DNA of 64,000 bases from Thermosyntropha sp. (GCF_017656155.1 NZ_JACDOH010000004.1:124001-188000), one strand, 5' to 3'; shown: positions 37,455 through 47,007, counted from the first letter of the stretch. Translations and numbers: made by a program. Notes: a model not told the origin generated them from the letters alone.

Positions 37455-38276
37455 TTAAGAATTCGTATTCTCCCCCATTTTATGGGGCTCAAAATAATCA
37501 TATTTTTGCTTGAGTATGACTATATCTACCCTCCGGTTCATCGCCCGGCCTATTTTATCATCATTAGGTGCAATAGGTCGGTATTCTCCATATCCTATTA
37601 TGGAAAGTTTCTCCGGAGGTATTCCCACATCTTCACTCAAAACATGCACCACATTGGCTGCTCTCAAAACAGAGAGTTCCCAGTTAGAAGGAAATTTCCT
37701 GGTGTTTATAGGACGGTTATCGGTATGTCCTTCTACCCGTATATAGTTGGGCAAGCCTTTTAAAGCCTCTCCCACTTTTATAATTATCATCCGGGCTTGA
37801 GGAGTAAGCTCATCTGAACCGCTTTCAAAAAGCAAAGTATCCTTAAAGCTTACTACCAAGCCCCTCTCCTGTTCATAAACTATTATATAATCACTGAGTT
37901 TTGTAATCTTTCCCTGCCCCTGCCCTCCTGAATCCATGACAATATCTTTATTTTTTATAAAATTGCGGATAAGCTCTTCAACTTCTTCCAACTCCTTTTG
38001 ATTTTGGGAAACCTTTCCTTCGTCCTGCGGAGTTTTCTCACCTGACTGTCCTTCTACTATAGATGGCCCTTTAGAATCTAAAACAGATAAATCCGCTCCG
38101 GTCAAAACTACACTGAGGGAATTCGCCACCGCCTTATACTTTTCCGCATCAATCCTGCTCATGGTATACATAAGGACAAAAAAAATCATCAAGAGGGTAA
38201 TAAGGTCAGCATAAGTTACCAGCCAGCGATCGTGGTTATCTTTCTTTTTCTCCTTATTTTTACGCCGCTGGAGCAT
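37455..38276 (-). CDS. motB: Flagellar motor stator protein MotB
   Basis: The 273-residue protein has a single N-terminal helix, TYADLITLLMIFFVLMYTMS, with the proton/sodium-binding Asp24. A plug/linker follows, then a C-terminal OmpA/MotB peptidoglycan-binding domain (VEGHTDNRPINT, ANVVHVL, GYGEYRP). It anchors the stator to the wall and is paired with motA, 4 bases upstream. The pair stands between secA and prfB, away from the other motility genes of the window. Confidence 0.96.
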   Translation of the reverse strand: MLQRRKNKEKKKDNHDRWLVTYADLITLLMIFFVLMYTMSRIDAEKYKAVANSLSVVLTGADLSVLDSKGPSIVEGQSGEKTPQDEGKVSQNQKELEEVEELIRNFIKNKDIVMDSGGQGQGKITKLSDYIIVYEQERGLVVSFKDTLLFESGSDELTPQARMIIIKVGEALKGLPNYIRVEGHTDNRPINTRKFPSNWELSVLRAANVVHVLSEDVGIPPEKLSIIGYGEYRPIAPNDDKIGRAMNRRVDIVILKQKYDYFEPHKMGENTNS

Positions 38277-38280
38277 AAAA

Positions 38281-39072
38281 TCACATCCTTACTTCTCTCC
38301 CTGCTTCTGCCTGTCTTTCCATCTTAGCTTCGGGAGGAATAAAGGTAAAAAGTTTTTCCCTTATAATACGGGGATTTTCTCCTGCCTGCACCGATAAAAT
38401 CCCCTCCGTAATAAGCTCCATAAGCCTTACTTCTTTTTCTATTTTCATCCTTACCTTGGTTCCGAAAGGAAGCCACAGAACATTAGCTGAAGAAACCCCG
38501 TAAAGGGTAGCTATAAAAGCCAGAGCAATAGCCCCTCCCAGCTTGTCGGGTTCTGAAATATTACTCAAAACATGCACCAAACCCATAACTGTACCGATAA
38601 TTCCCATAGTCGGGGCATAGCCTCCGGCAGCTGTGAATATCTCGGACTTAACACTTTCCTCACTTTCAAAGGCTTCTATTTCCATTTCCAGCATATTGCG
38701 GGTAAGGTCAGGGTCGGTTCCATCAATAACCAGTTGCAGTCCACGGGCCATAAAAGGATTCTCAATTTCCGGAAGATAATTTTCCAGGCTTAAAATCCCT
38801 TCCCGTCTTGCCCGGTCAGCTACTCCTACCAGCTCTTCTACAACTGATATATAATCAATCCTCTTCTGGCTGAAAACCATAGCGAAGGCAGATGGCACCT
38901 TTTTAAGTTCATCCAAAGGAAAACTTATCACTACTGCGCCGATAGTTCCTCCAAACACTATCATGGCAGCCGTGTGGATCAAAAGCATTCCCACATGCCC
39001 GCCTTCTAAAACAAAACCGCCTATAAGACCTCCCAATCCAATCAAAAGGCCGATAAGAGTAGCTATATCCAT
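38281..39072 (-). CDS. motA: Flagellar motor stator protein MotA
   Basis: The 263-residue protein has four membrane segments: MDIATLIGLLIGLGGLIGGFVLEGG, the GMLLIHTAAMIVFGGTIGAVV pair, then AGGYAPTMGIIGTVMGLVHVL and IALAFIATLYGVSSANVLWLPF. The cytoplasmic loop carries the charged residues that contact FliG. It forms the stator with MotB. It starts 3 bases after secA ends, so it is probably read through from secA. Confidence 0.96.
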   Translation of the reverse strand: MDIATLIGLLIGLGGLIGGFVLEGGHVGMLLIHTAAMIVFGGTIGAVVISFPLDELKKVPSAFAMVFSQKRIDYISVVEELVGVADRARREGILSLENYLPEIENPFMARGLQLVIDGTDPDLTRNMLEMEIEAFESEESVKSEIFTAAGGYAPTMGIIGTVMGLVHVLSNISEPDKLGGAIALAFIATLYGVSSANVLWLPFGTKVRMKIEKEVRLMELITEGILSVQAGENPRIIREKLFTFIPPEAKMERQAEAGREVRM

Positions 39073-39075
39073 ATA

Positions 39076-41568
39076 TTAACTAACCTCTCTCCCGCAGCAT
39101 TTCTTATATTTTTTGCCGCTCCCGCAGGGGCAGGGATCATTTCTACCTATCTTTTTCCCTACCCGTACCGGTTTTCTTACTTCATCTTCGCCATGGCTTG
39201 CAACAATTTTTCTTTCTTCCATCTTTTGGGCAACCTTGACCCGCATAATATAGCGAACTACATCTTCTTTTATACTGAAAACCATGGCTTGAAAAGCTTC
39301 ATAAGCTTCAAATTTATACTCAATTAAAGGATCCTTCTGGGCATAAGCCCTGAGCCCTATGCCATTTCTGAGCTGATCCATGGCATCGATGTGATCCATC
39401 CACTTTTCATCAATTATTCTTAATAAAATCCATTTTTCAATTTCCCGCATATTTTCGCTGCCGATTTCCTTTTCCCTAAGCTCATAAAAAGCCTTGGTCT
39501 TATCAATCAGGAATGATTTTACTTCCCTTTTAGTCATTCCTTTAAGGTCTTCGGCAGTAAAATCAAGTTCAGGCAGGATATTTTGCTCAACATAATTTAT
39601 AAGCCCATCCAAATCCCAGTCATCTGAATACTTTATTTCTCCGGCAAAGCTTTCTACCACCTGATCTACTACATCATCTATCATGCTGAATATAGTATCT
39701 TTAAGATCTTCTCCAAAGAGAACCTTACGTCTTTCTCCATATATAACTTCCCTCTGCTGGTTTATAACATCATCATACTCTAAAACCATTTTTCTTATGC
39801 TGAAGTTGCGGGCTTCTACCTTTTTCTGCGCATTTTCAATGGCCCGGCTTATCATGTTGTTAGCAATCGGCACATCATCATCCATGCCCAGCTTATCCAT
39901 AAGCCCTTCAATATTAGCTGAACCAAAAAGGCGCATAAGATCATCTTCCAAAGATACATAAAAACGGGATTCTCCGGGATCTCCCTGACGGCCGGACCTT
40001 CCCCGGAGCTGGTTATCAATACGCCTTGACTCATGCCTTTCAGTTCCTAAAACATAAAGTCCGCCTAATTCCTTAACTCCATCTCCTAAGACAATATCTG
40101 TCCCGCGGCCTGCCATATTGGTTGCGATAGTTACTGCATATTTCTGGCCAGCCCTAGCAATAATCTCTGCTTCCTTTTCATGGTGTTTGGCATTTAAAAC
40201 CTGATGGGGAATCCCCTTTTTAGAAAGCATCTTACTTAAAAGCTCTGATTTTTCGATAGAAATGGTGCCAACCAAAACCGGCTGTCCTTTATGGTATCTC
40301 TGCTCAATATCTTCTACTACGGCTTTAAATTTGCCCATCTCAGTTCTGTATATGACATCAGGTTTATCCACCCTTATCATAGGTTTATGGGTAGGAATAA
40401 CCACTACATCCATGCCGTATATTTTGCCGAATTCCTCTTCTTCCGTCTTGGCCGTACCCGTCATTCCAGCCAGCTTCTCATACATACGAAAATAATTCTG
40501 GAAGGTTATAGTAGCCAAAGTCTGAGATTCCTTCTCAATCTTAACCCCTTCCTTAGCCTCAATCGCCTGGTGCAAACCGTCACTATACCTGCGTCCAAAC
40601 ATAAGGCGCCCGGTAAACTCATCCACTATTATTACCTGACCATCTTTAACTACATAATCCCTATCCCGATGCATAAGGAAATGAGCTTTAAGCCCTTGAT
40701 TTATATGATGTGCCAGTTCCATATTTTCTGCTAAATTTTCCACCCCAAAATAATGCTCGGCTTTCTTTACTCCTTCTTCAGTTAAGGTAACCAGGTGAGA
40801 CTTCTCATCCACCTTATAATCCACTTCATTAACTAAACGCGGCACAAACTTGGCAATCTGATAATAAAGGTTGGTAGGCTTATCCCCTTCACCTGATATA
40901 ATAAGCGGAGTGCGCGCTTCATCTATAAGAATAGAGTCTACTTCATCTATAATAGCATAGTGAAGGTCGCGCTGAACCATGTTCTCCGGCCTTATTACCA
41001 TATTATCCCTCAAATAGTCAAAGCCAAACTCATTGTTAGTTCCATAGGTAATATCACATTGATATGCCTTCCTGCGCTGTTCATAATCGAGTCCATGGAC
41101 AATGAGTCCTACGGAAAGGCCACAGAATTCATAAACAGGCCGCATCCATTCTGAGTCACGGCTTGCTAAGTAGTCATTTACCGTTACTACATGAACTCCT
41201 TTGCCTTCTAAAGCATTAAGATAGGCAGGAAGGGTCGCTACTAGGGTTTTACCTTCCCCTGTCTTCATCTCGGCTATCTTTCCTTGATGTAAAACTACAC
41301 CACCAATCAGCTGGACATCAAAATGTCTCATGCCTAAAGTCCGATAAGCAGCTTCCCGGACCAAAGCAAATGCCTCAGGTAATATATCGTCTAAAGTTTC
41401 TCCTTTCTTTAACCTTTCTTTAAATTCCTCAGTTTTCTTTGGGAATTCTTCATCTTTAAGCTTTTTAAAATCAGGCTCTAAAGCATTAATCTTTTCTACG
41501 ATTTTGCTTATCCTTTTAATTTCCTTTTCATTATCATCTAAAATCTTGGCCAAAAATCCTTTAATCAT
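39076..41568 (-). CDS. secA: Protein translocase ATPase SecA
   Basis: The 830-residue protein has the complete SecA layout: Walker [37 protein letters not shown], the preprotein cross-linking domain, the second helicase half ([34 protein letters not shown]), the scaffold and wing, and a C-terminal zinc motif [13 protein letters not shown]. It powers Sec export through SecYEG. Its upstream neighbour is hpf, the usual arrangement in Firmicutes. Confidence 0.98.
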   Translation of the reverse strand: MIKGFLAKILDDNEKEIKRISKIVEKINALEPDFKKLKDEEFPKKTEEFKERLKKGETLDDILPEAFALVREAAYRTLGMRHFDVQLIGGVVLHQGKIAEMKTGEGKTLVATLPAYLNALEGKGVHVVTVNDYLASRDSEWMRPVYEFCGLSVGLIVHGLDYEQRRKAYQCDITYGTNNEFGFDYLRDNMVIRPENMVQRDLHYAIIDEVDSILIDEARTPLIISGEGDKPTNLYYQIAKFVPRLVNEVDYKVDEKSHLVTLTEEGVKKAEHYFGVENLAENMELAHHINQGLKAHFLMHRDRDYVVKDGQVIIVDEFTGRLMFGRRYSDGLHQAIEAKEGVKIEKESQTLATITFQNYFRMYEKLAGMTGTAKTEEEEFGKIYGMDVVVIPTHKPMIRVDKPDVIYRTEMGKFKAVVEDIEQRYHKGQPVLVGTISIEKSELLSKMLSKKGIPHQVLNAKHHEKEAEIIARAGQKYAVTIATNMAGRGTDIVLGDGVKELGGLYVLGTERHESRRIDNQLRGRSGRQGDPGESRFYVSLEDDLMRLFGSANIEGLMDKLGMDDDVPIANNMISRAIENAQKKVEARNFSIRKMVLEYDDVINQQREVIYGERRKVLFGEDLKDTIFSMIDDVVDQVVESFAGEIKYSDDWDLDGLINYVEQNILPELDFTAEDLKGMTKREVKSFLIDKTKAFYELREKEIGSENMREIEKWILLRIIDEKWMDHIDAMDQLRNGIGLRAYAQKDPLIEYKFEAYEAFQAMVFSIKEDVVRYIMRVKVAQKMEERKIVASHGEDEVRKPVRVGKKIGRNDPCPCGSGKKYKKCCGREVS

Positions 41569-41585
41569 AAAACTTACCTCTTTTC

Positions 41586-41613
41586 AAAAAAACAAGGAAC
41601 CATATGGTTCCTT
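41586..41613 (-). terminator. Terminator of hpf
   Basis: The perfect palindrome AAGGAACCATATGGTTCCTT (41594-41613) is followed on the minus strand by G and seven T residues. It separates hpf from secA. Confidence 0.88.
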
Positions 41614-41667
41614 ATCATAATCTTTATCTAATTTTATATAATATCACTTTTAAACCTTTTTCTTCAA

Positions 41668-42210
41668 CTAATCAAAATCCGGCTCAATTAAGCCATAATT
41701 GCCGTCATTCCTCTTATATACAACATTTACCTCTTCAGTTCCAGCATTAAAAAAAACAAAGAAATTATGTCCTAAAAGATTCATCTGCATAATAGCTTCT
41801 TCGACATCCATAGGCTTAAGGGCAAAACGCTTGGTGCGGACAACTTTAAATCCCTCTTCTTTTTCCTTTTCAGCTTCCTTTTTGATCTCTTCCGCTACCG
41901 CCTGCTTAAATCCGGCCGCCCGATGGTGTTTGTAAATCCTGGTCTTATATTTTTCAATCTGCCTCTCCAACTTTTCCTGGACCATATCAATTGAAGTATA
42001 CATATCATCAGTGGCTTCTTCGCCGCGCAGAATCATGCCGTTTAAAGGTATGGTAACTTCAACTTTATGTCTTTCCCCTTCTACTGAAAATGCAACCTGA
42101 GCAGTCTTTACATCATCGATATACTTTTCCAGTTTAGAAAGCCTTTTACCCGCGTAGTCTTTCAGCGCTTCTGTAACTTCAATATTCTTGCCCCGAAATT
42201 CAAACTTCAT
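41668..42210 (-). CDS. hpf: Long-form ribosome hibernation promoting factor
   Basis: The 180-residue protein has an N-terminal S30AE domain (MKFEFRGKNIEVTEALKDYA, basic strand KHHRAAGF) and a C-terminal dimerisation domain (KRFALKPMDVEEAIMQMNLLGHNFFVFFNAGTEEVNVVYKRNDGNYGLIEP). The long form makes 100S ribosome dimers in stationary phase. AAGGAG precedes the ATG. The upstream region carries a long hairpin flanked by direct repeats, and a terminator follows the gene. Confidence 0.96.
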   Translation of the reverse strand: MKFEFRGKNIEVTEALKDYAGKRLSKLEKYIDDVKTAQVAFSVEGERHKVEVTIPLNGMILRGEEATDDMYTSIDMVQEKLERQIEKYKTRIYKHHRAAGFKQAVAEEIKKEAEKEKEEGFKVVRTKRFALKPMDVEEAIMQMNLLGHNFFVFFNAGTEEVNVVYKRNDGNYGLIEPDFD

Positions 42211-42225
42211 ACAACCACTCCTTCC

Positions 42226-42312
42226 CTTATGTCACGGGTTATTCTCTATATTTATTACCGCTAACTTTCATGGTTTAAGCTTCAGGCTTTAAACCATGAA
42301 AACTTATGTCAC
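42226..42312 (-). promoter_or_regulatory. Hairpin between direct repeats upstream of hpf
   Basis: TTTCATGGTTTAA (42266-42278) pairs perfectly with TTAAACCATGAAA (42289-42301), with a 10-base loop. CTTATGTCAC occurs at 42226-42235 and again at 42303-42312, on either side of the hairpin; a TGTCAC core recurs near 42340. The segment lies in the presumed 5' leader or promoter of hpf. It is not T-rich enough to be an ordinary terminator. Confidence 0.6.
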
Positions 42313-42440
42313 ATATATTAAAGATCTCCTAAATATCCCTGTCACATTATATTTAAATATATTTTACCTTATATTCAATTATTCTACTCAATATGTCTAA
42401 ATCCTGCATAAAAACAGTTTTGCGTCAAAATATTTCTATA

Positions 42441-42469
42441 AAATAACAAAACCGGGCTAAACGCCCGGT
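42441..42469 (-). terminator. Terminator of the zinc-ribbon gene
   Basis: ACCGGGC (42451-42457) pairs with GCCCGGT (42463-42469), followed on the minus strand by TTTGTTATTTT. Confidence 0.8.
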
Positions 42470-42484
42470 GAAATATTCCTTTTA

Positions 42485-42778
42485 TTAATATGCTGCTTTT
42501 CTTTGACTCTGGAAACAATCCATACAATAAACAGGTCTACCATCTACTGGCTTAAAAGGAACTTTAGTCTCAGCCCCACACTGTGCACATACCGCACTGT
42601 ACATTTCTCTTGGAGCTCTGCTGCCGCGGTTGCTGTTGCTACGGCGAGCACTTCTGCAATCCTTACAGCGCTTCGGTTCATTTTCGAACCCTTTCTCTGC
42701 ATAAAACTCCTGTTCTCCGGCAGTAAACACAAATTCTCTGCCGCAATCCTGACATACTAAGGTTTTGTCCTCAAACAT
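42485..42778 (-). CDS. Small double zinc-ribbon protein
   Basis: The 97-residue protein has two zinc ribbons: CQDCGREF...RCKDCRSARR and CAQCGAETKVPFKP...YCMDCFQS. An Arg/Ser/Asn-rich linker joins them. This matches the short CxxC zinc-ribbon proteins found singly in many clostridia and related bacteria, of unknown role (nucleic-acid binding is possible). It is monocistronic, with its own terminator. Confidence 0.85.
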   Translation of the reverse strand: MFEDKTLVCQDCGREFVFTAGEQEFYAEKGFENEPKRCKDCRSARRSNSNRGSRAPREMYSAVCAQCGAETKVPFKPVDGRPVYCMDCFQSQRKAAY

Positions 42779-42919
42779 TTAAAAGAATCCCTCACTTTGA
42801 TTTAAGATTTCCTGTTGCAGATATTTCCCTTAATAGAGGGATATCTAACTAACAGTATATTCATTATATACCTTTACTTTAAAAATAGCAAGAAAACCTA
42901 TAATTTTATATAAAAATTT

Positions 42920-43627
42920 TTATTTTTCTGCTTTAAAATCGTCATCACAAAGCGGTGTACGGTAAATTCCATCTTCCCATACCGCATCAATACCATATTC
43001 ATCTTCTACCCATACCTTATTACGCAAGTCCGCTATAAAAGACTGCCTTTCCAAATCTTCGCTTCTTTTCTGGGGAGGTTTACGCCTGCTTATATTCCCT
43101 TTAGCCGCATCTAATCGCTTAATATACATATTAAGGTGGCGATCACTCTCTTTTATCAGATGCCTCAACAAAGGCCAGTTTTTACGGTTGGTAACAATAG
43201 TTAAAATTAAGCTTTGATTGCCGTTTTCATCATAACCGACCTGCATATTTACGGGAAAACCATAGTATTTAAGCTCCTCTGCCAGCCTTTTTCCCGTATC
43301 CATATGTTTATAAACCACCACTTCAATGGCACCTAATGCTAATTTCTGTTCAATCCAGCCTCCCACATATATCCCTGAAACCCTGCCCAAAGCAAAAGCA
43401 ATAATATAGGCAAAATTATCACCTTTAGCCACCAGGGTTATCGAAAACACAAAAATAATGGAATCGATAAAAGTGGTAAAGTAAACCGGCTTAAGTATAC
43501 GTTGGGCTAAAAAAATCGTACGCAAAGTTCCAAGGCAGGTACTGCTCAAATTAAGCAAAAAAACAATCAAAACATTAACATCTATAAAAAGCATAAAAAA
43601 AGAAATTATTTCCTGCCAATAGCGCAC
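42920..43627 (-). CDS. UPF0316/DUF2179-type membrane protein
   Basis: Three membrane helices (LFIDVNVLIVFLLNLSS, PVYFTTFIDSIIFVFSITLV, FAYIIAFALGRVSGIYVGGWI) are followed by a cytoplasmic DUF2179-like domain. A C-terminal extension of about 60 residues is rich in charges. The open frame runs back to 43771, but the terminator of the previous gene lies inside that part. The start is therefore after 43690; GTG at 43627, behind AGGAAG, is chosen, and the ATG at 43594 is an alternative. Function unknown. Confidence 0.75.
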   Translation of the reverse strand: MRYWQEIISFFMLFIDVNVLIVFLLNLSSTCLGTLRTIFLAQRILKPVYFTTFIDSIIFVFSITLVAKGDNFAYIIAFALGRVSGIYVGGWIEQKLALGAIEVVVYKHMDTGKRLAEELKYYGFPVNMQVGYDENGNQSLILTIVTNRKNWPLLRHLIKESDRHLNMYIKRLDAAKGNISRRKPPQKRSEDLERQSFIADLRNKVWVEDEYGIDAVWEDGIYRTPLCDDDFKAEK

Positions 43628-43685
43628 TTTTATCACTTCTTCCTGCGTGAAAAGCCATTTTTTCAAATCATAACATAAAACAAAC

Positions 43686-43713
43686 AAAAAAGGCCAAACG
43701 TCTATTTTGGCCT
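43686..43713 (-). terminator. Terminator of the fliS group
   Basis: AGGCCAAA (43691-43698) pairs with TTTGGCCT (43705-43712), followed on the minus strand by TTTTTTGTTTG. It abuts the end of the last gene of the fliS group. Confidence 0.85.
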
Positions 43714-44198
43714 TAAAAAATACACTTCTTTTGCTGCATAACCTGGGTATAAAACTTCTTCGCCTCTTCATGACTGGCCTTTGGAGATTTACAGCGAACT
43801 CCGGTCATATCTTTTATAAAAACCATATTTTTCTGGTCAATCTCGCTTATTTCCAACAAAACCCGGTTCATATCCGTCATTATTTGACTTAATTCATCAA
43901 AAACTTTCGGCTTTGTTCTGTCTTTCAACTGAGAAAGACTAAAGCTTTCAATCCCCAACATACTTGTAACATGATTTCTCATTTTTACATTTTCTTCATT
44001 AAGAATCGATACTTCCCGGATTATAGCTTCCCTTTCCCGCATAATTTTTATAAAAAGATCAATATCAGCGCCCTTATTCTCCAAAGATAAGCACCTTTCC
44101 TGCTCCCTAGCCAAATCCCAAACCTTCAGATATAAAAGATACTGTTTTTTGAAATTTTCAATTATTTTTCTTAAAAGCGTGCTCTCATCCATAAACAC
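43713..44198 (-). CDS. Helical flagellar chaperone-like protein
   Basis: The 161-residue protein is nearly all helical and charged (REREAIIREVSILNEENVKMR), with no membrane segment. Size and composition fit FlgN/FliT-like export chaperones, and it is the third gene of the fliS group, 12 bases after a similar small gene. I do not recognise a specific family. Gene ends at the terminator. Confidence 0.6.
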   Translation of the reverse strand: MFMDESTLLRKIIENFKKQYLLYLKVWDLAREQERCLSLENKGADIDLFIKIMREREAIIREVSILNEENVKMRNHVTSMLGIESFSLSQLKDRTKPKVFDELSQIMTDMNRVLLEISEIDQKNMVFIKDMTGVRCKSPKASHEEAKKFYTQVMQQKKCIF

Positions 44199-44210
44199 CC
44201 ATCCCTTAAT

Positions 44211-44624
44211 TTATCCACGTCTATCGAAAAACCACCCTTCTTCTTTCTCCTCGGGGGTATAAGCTTTTCTTACTTTTTCATTCTGACGCAAAGTCTTAAT
44301 CTTTTTACCTATACCTTCAAGCCTTTCCTCTACAACCGCTCTGCTTTGGTCTTCCTGCTGTTTTATAAAAAACATAAGCTCTCTTATCTCAGGATCCTCT
44401 TTCACAAATACATTCTCTTTTCCTATCTTAGCATAGAGCTCCTCAATATAAGCAATAACCTTATCCTTTTCCTCCAAAACCCCTAAAAGTTCATCTTCCC
44501 ATCCGGTATCTTCATCTTCCTTAATACTTTGCAAAAGCATAAGCTGGCGGCAGGAAACATCCAGAAGGTTAACAAAGGCAGCTTTAATTTCTTCCTTAAT
44601 CTCAAATATAAAACTATTTTCCAT
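44211..44624 (-). CDS. FliT-like small helical protein
   Basis: The 137-residue helical protein (DELLGVLEEKDKVIAYIEELYAKI) lies 5 bases after fliS. In Firmicutes this place is usually taken by FliT, the chaperone of FliD, which has the same size and helical nature. Sequence alone is not decisive. Confidence 0.6.
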   Translation of the reverse strand: MENSFIFEIKEEIKAAFVNLLDVSCRQLMLLQSIKEDEDTGWEDELLGVLEEKDKVIAYIEELYAKIGKENVFVKEDPEIRELMFFIKQQEDQSRAVVEERLEGIGKKIKTLRQNEKVRKAYTPEEKEEGWFFDRRG

Positions 44625-44629
44625 ATCAT

Positions 44630-45052
44630 CTATCCCTTAATGCTCAGATTTTGCATCTGTCTAGCTTCAATTCCGTTCCCTGCCTGCTTTTTAACTACTT
44701 CCTGCCAAGTGTCGCGCAGTTCAGTCAGGAAACCTTCAACCTCATCTAATATCTCAGTATCTTTATTTACATTGGCTTCTACCATACGCCGGTAAATATA
44801 ATCATAAATGCTGTAGAGCTGTTTAGATATATCATACTCCATATTTAAAGTAACCATAAGCTCAGTAACAATGTCCTGCGCCTTAATAATCCGGTTATGG
44901 GCCATGTTATAATCCTTAGTTTTTATAGCCTCTCTGGCATCTTTCACATTCCTTATAGCTCCATCATAAAGCATCAAAAGCAGTTTCCCCGGAGATAAAG
45001 TTTCAATACTGGTTTTTTTATACTGATCATATGCCTGAGCATACATATTCAT
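44630..45052 (-). CDS. fliS: Flagellin export chaperone FliS
   Basis: The 140-residue protein has the FliS start MYAQAYDQYKKTSIETLSPGKLLLMLYDGAIRN and the conserved LMVTLNMEYDISKQLYSIYDYIYRRM. It keeps flagellin unfolded before export and, in Bacillus, interacts with FliW. It lies between flaG and the FliT-like gene. Confidence 0.95.
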   Translation of the reverse strand: MNMYAQAYDQYKKTSIETLSPGKLLLMLYDGAIRNVKDAREAIKTKDYNMAHNRIIKAQDIVTELMVTLNMEYDISKQLYSIYDYIYRRMVEANVNKDTEILDEVEGFLTELRDTWQEVVKKQAGNGIEARQMQNLSIKG

Positions 45053-45133
45053 CCTCTTTTAAGCCCCCTTTTAAAAATTAAATATTGTTTTAAAATTTCC
45101 TGCTTCTGTAAATAGTATAATTTATGCCGCATA

Positions 45134-45526
45134 TCAAACAAGAGCATCTACAAAAACACCTAAAAACCTATCTAAAACCTCTTTTATGCTTGCAGAAATT
45201 TCCAGCATATACTCAGGTGGAATTTCCCGAATAACCTTGTTAGAATCGGTATCCACCACTTTAATCTGATACTTTCCGCTCTTTTCATGTATCTGAAACT
45301 CCAAATGATAATTGCTGATGTGAAAAGCTTCATTAGCCGTTTCCACTGCCTGCTGAAGCCTTTCTAAAGCAGGCGGCATTGTTTCTTTTAGTCCTTTTTC
45401 TTCTCCATCCTTTAACTTGCTCTCTTTCTGCTCGGCCATCCCGGCGGAAAAAACCTCACGGTTTGCGAAATCAGTTCTGACGTTCCTTGGATAATTACCA
45501 GCTGCCGCCAAACCTTCAATCCGCAT
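45134..45526 (-). CDS. flaG: Flagellar protein FlaG
   Basis: The 130-residue protein has the FlaG C-terminus: LEFQIHEKSGKYQIKVVDTDSNKVIREIPPEYMLEISASIKEVL. FlaG influences filament length. The N-terminal 50 residues are variable. A sigma-D-like promoter lies 35-60 bases upstream. It is first of the flaG-fliS group. Confidence 0.92.
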   Translation of the reverse strand: MRIEGLAAAGNYPRNVRTDFANREVFSAGMAEQKESKLKDGEEKGLKETMPPALERLQQAVETANEAFHISNYHLEFQIHEKSGKYQIKVVDTDSNKVIREIPPEYMLEISASIKEVLDRFLGVFVDALV

Positions 45527-45559
45527 AACACTTCCTCCCCATAAAAACTTCTGTTATAA

Positions 45560-45586
45560 ATATCGTTATATTTATCCAAAACTTTA
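45560..45586 (-). promoter_or_regulatory. Candidate sigma-D promoter before flaG
   Basis: On the minus strand TAAA (45586-45583) is followed after 15 bases by AACGATAT (45567-45560), close to the sigma-D/sigma-28 consensus TAAA-N15-GCCGATAT. Its position before flaG fits late flagellar control through FlgM. Confidence 0.4.
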
Positions 45587-45597
45587 ACACCACTTTT

Positions 45598-45698
45598 TTT
45601 ACTTCGGGACGGTTCCGAAATCAAAAACCATTTCGAATCGAAACAGTTTTTAATTTGGGGACGGTTCTCGATTTTAAAAGAATTTCGTTTCGAACTAA
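45598..45698. repeat. REP-like repeat, two copies in tandem
   Basis: GGGACGGTTCC (45606-45616) and GGGGACGGTTCT (45657-45668) stand 52 bases apart in the same orientation, each followed by a TTTCGA(A/T)TCGAAA-like palindrome. A worn partial block (GGGACGGGTTTAAAG) lies near 45869. They occupy much of the 430-base divergent gap between flaG and the transporter. Confidence 0.8.
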
Positions 45699-45800
45699 TT
45701 TGTTTAAGAAAATCTGTCTCAGAATAAAATACAAAATTTATTTCAAAAAACCTTAAATGATTATCTCTCAACTGTTCGTTAAAAAAATAACATTTTTTTG

Positions 45801-45828
45801 TTGAATTTTATCGAAATTGGTTTAAAAT
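45801..45828 (+). promoter_or_regulatory. Promoter of the formate/nitrite transporter gene
   Basis: TTGAAT (45801-45806), 16 bases, TAAAAT (45823-45828). It points to the transporter with a 5' leader of about 120 bases. Confidence 0.45.
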
Positions 45829-45957
45829 ATATCTTGTTGTGCTAAATTTCACAAGCTTTTTTATTCAGGGACGGGTTTAAAGTTTAAATCTGTTCAATTA
45901 TCTAAATAATTTTAAAGTCAGAAACTTTAATCTAGAAAAAGTGAGGAGGGAAAACCA

Positions 45958-46824
45958 GTGAATTATCACACCCCAGAGGAAACCGCCGTTTTGGCAGTAA
46001 ACGCCGGTTCTAAAAAGGCTTCTCTGCCTGTTTACAAAATGATTCTTCTCGGGATATTAGCCGGGGTTTATATCGGCTTCGGAGCTAACATAGCTATCAA
46101 AATAGGTTCTGCCCCGGATAGCAACAGTGCTTTAGGGATATTCCTTTATGGAGCAGTATTTTCCATAGGGCTCATGCTGGTTATGATATGTGGTGCAGAG
46201 CTCTTTACCGGCAATAACATGACTTGCTTTATGGCAGTTTTAGACGGCAAAGCAACCGTAGGCGGACTCTTTCGCAACTGGGTAGTAGTTTATCTGTCTA
46301 ACTTTATCGGTTCAGTTCTATTGGCTTATATAGTATTTTTAGCCATGTTCTGGGTAACACATGATCCTTCTGGAACAGTAATTTTAAGTCCAGTAGGCGA
46401 AAAAGCAGTTTATATAGCTAAAAATAAAATGGGGCTTTCCTTTAGCGCCGCTTTCATGCGCGGTATACTCTGTAACTGGATGGTATGCCTGGCTGTTTTT
46501 ATGGCACTGGCTGCCAAAGATATCGTCGGCAAAATATTCGGCATATTCTTTCCAATAATGGCTTTCGTAAGCAGTGGTTATGAACACTGTGTAGCCAACA
46601 TGTTTTATGTACCTTATGGCATAATAGTTGCCAAGGCAGCTCCACATGCCACAGCCTCCAGTCTTGGGATAAGCGCAGCCGAAATAAATAATATTTTCAC
46701 TTATGGACACTTTATAACATCTAATCTTATCCCAGTAACATTAGGTAATATAGTAGGAGGCGCAATTTTTGTAGGAACTTTCTATTATTTTGTGTATATA
46801 AAGCAACATTCTTCTAAAATATAA
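45958..46824 (+). CDS. Formate/nitrite transporter family channel
   Basis: The 288-residue FNT protein has six hydrophobic segments, the family signature GAELFTGNNMTCFMAVLDGKA, the re-entrant RNWVVVYLSNFIGSVL and GYEHCVANMFYVPYGI, plus SNLIPVTLGNIVGGAIFVG. Members conduct formate, nitrite or hydrosulfide; the substrate cannot be fixed here, though formate fits an anaerobe. It begins with GTG behind GAGGAGGG and ends with a strong terminator. It is one of the few + strand genes. Confidence 0.94.
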   Translation: MNYHTPEETAVLAVNAGSKKASLPVYKMILLGILAGVYIGFGANIAIKIGSAPDSNSALGIFLYGAVFSIGLMLVMICGAELFTGNNMTCFMAVLDGKATVGGLFRNWVVVYLSNFIGSVLLAYIVFLAMFWVTHDPSGTVILSPVGEKAVYIAKNKMGLSFSAAFMRGILCNWMVCLAVFMALAAKDIVGKIFGIFFPIMAFVSSGYEHCVANMFYVPYGIIVAKAAPHATASSLGISAAEINNIFTYGHFITSNLIPVTLGNIVGGAIFVGTFYYFVYIKQHSSKI

Positions 46825-46843
46825 AGCAAAAAGTTAAACAGTT

Positions 46844-46877
46844 AAAGAGGGCAGGTATTTATTATGCCCTCTTTTTT
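46844..46877 (+). terminator. Terminator of the FNT gene
   Basis: AAAGAGGGCA (46844-46853) pairs with TGCCCTCTTT (46865-46874), followed by TTT. Confidence 0.88.
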
Positions 46878-46937
46878 ATTCGCTAATTATTTTAATCCCT
46901 GGGGCATTCCAGGTTAACCTTGCAAAAAATTATTTCT

Positions 46938-47007
46938 AAGTTGAAATAGTTTTAAATTTCGGAACCGTCCCCAATTTAAAATCTATTTCGATTCGAAGTT
47001 TTTTAGG
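46938..47007. repeat. REP-like repeat copy
   Basis: GGAACCGTCCCC (46961-46972) followed by AATTTAAAATCTATTTCGATTCGAAG is a single copy in the orientation opposite to the 45598 pair. The remainder of 46878-47105 shows no gene. Confidence 0.75.

Noticed and set aside
43628-43771. N-terminal extension of the UPF0316-type gene
   Set aside because: The terminator of the preceding gene lies inside it, and no helix or conserved part is lost by the later start.
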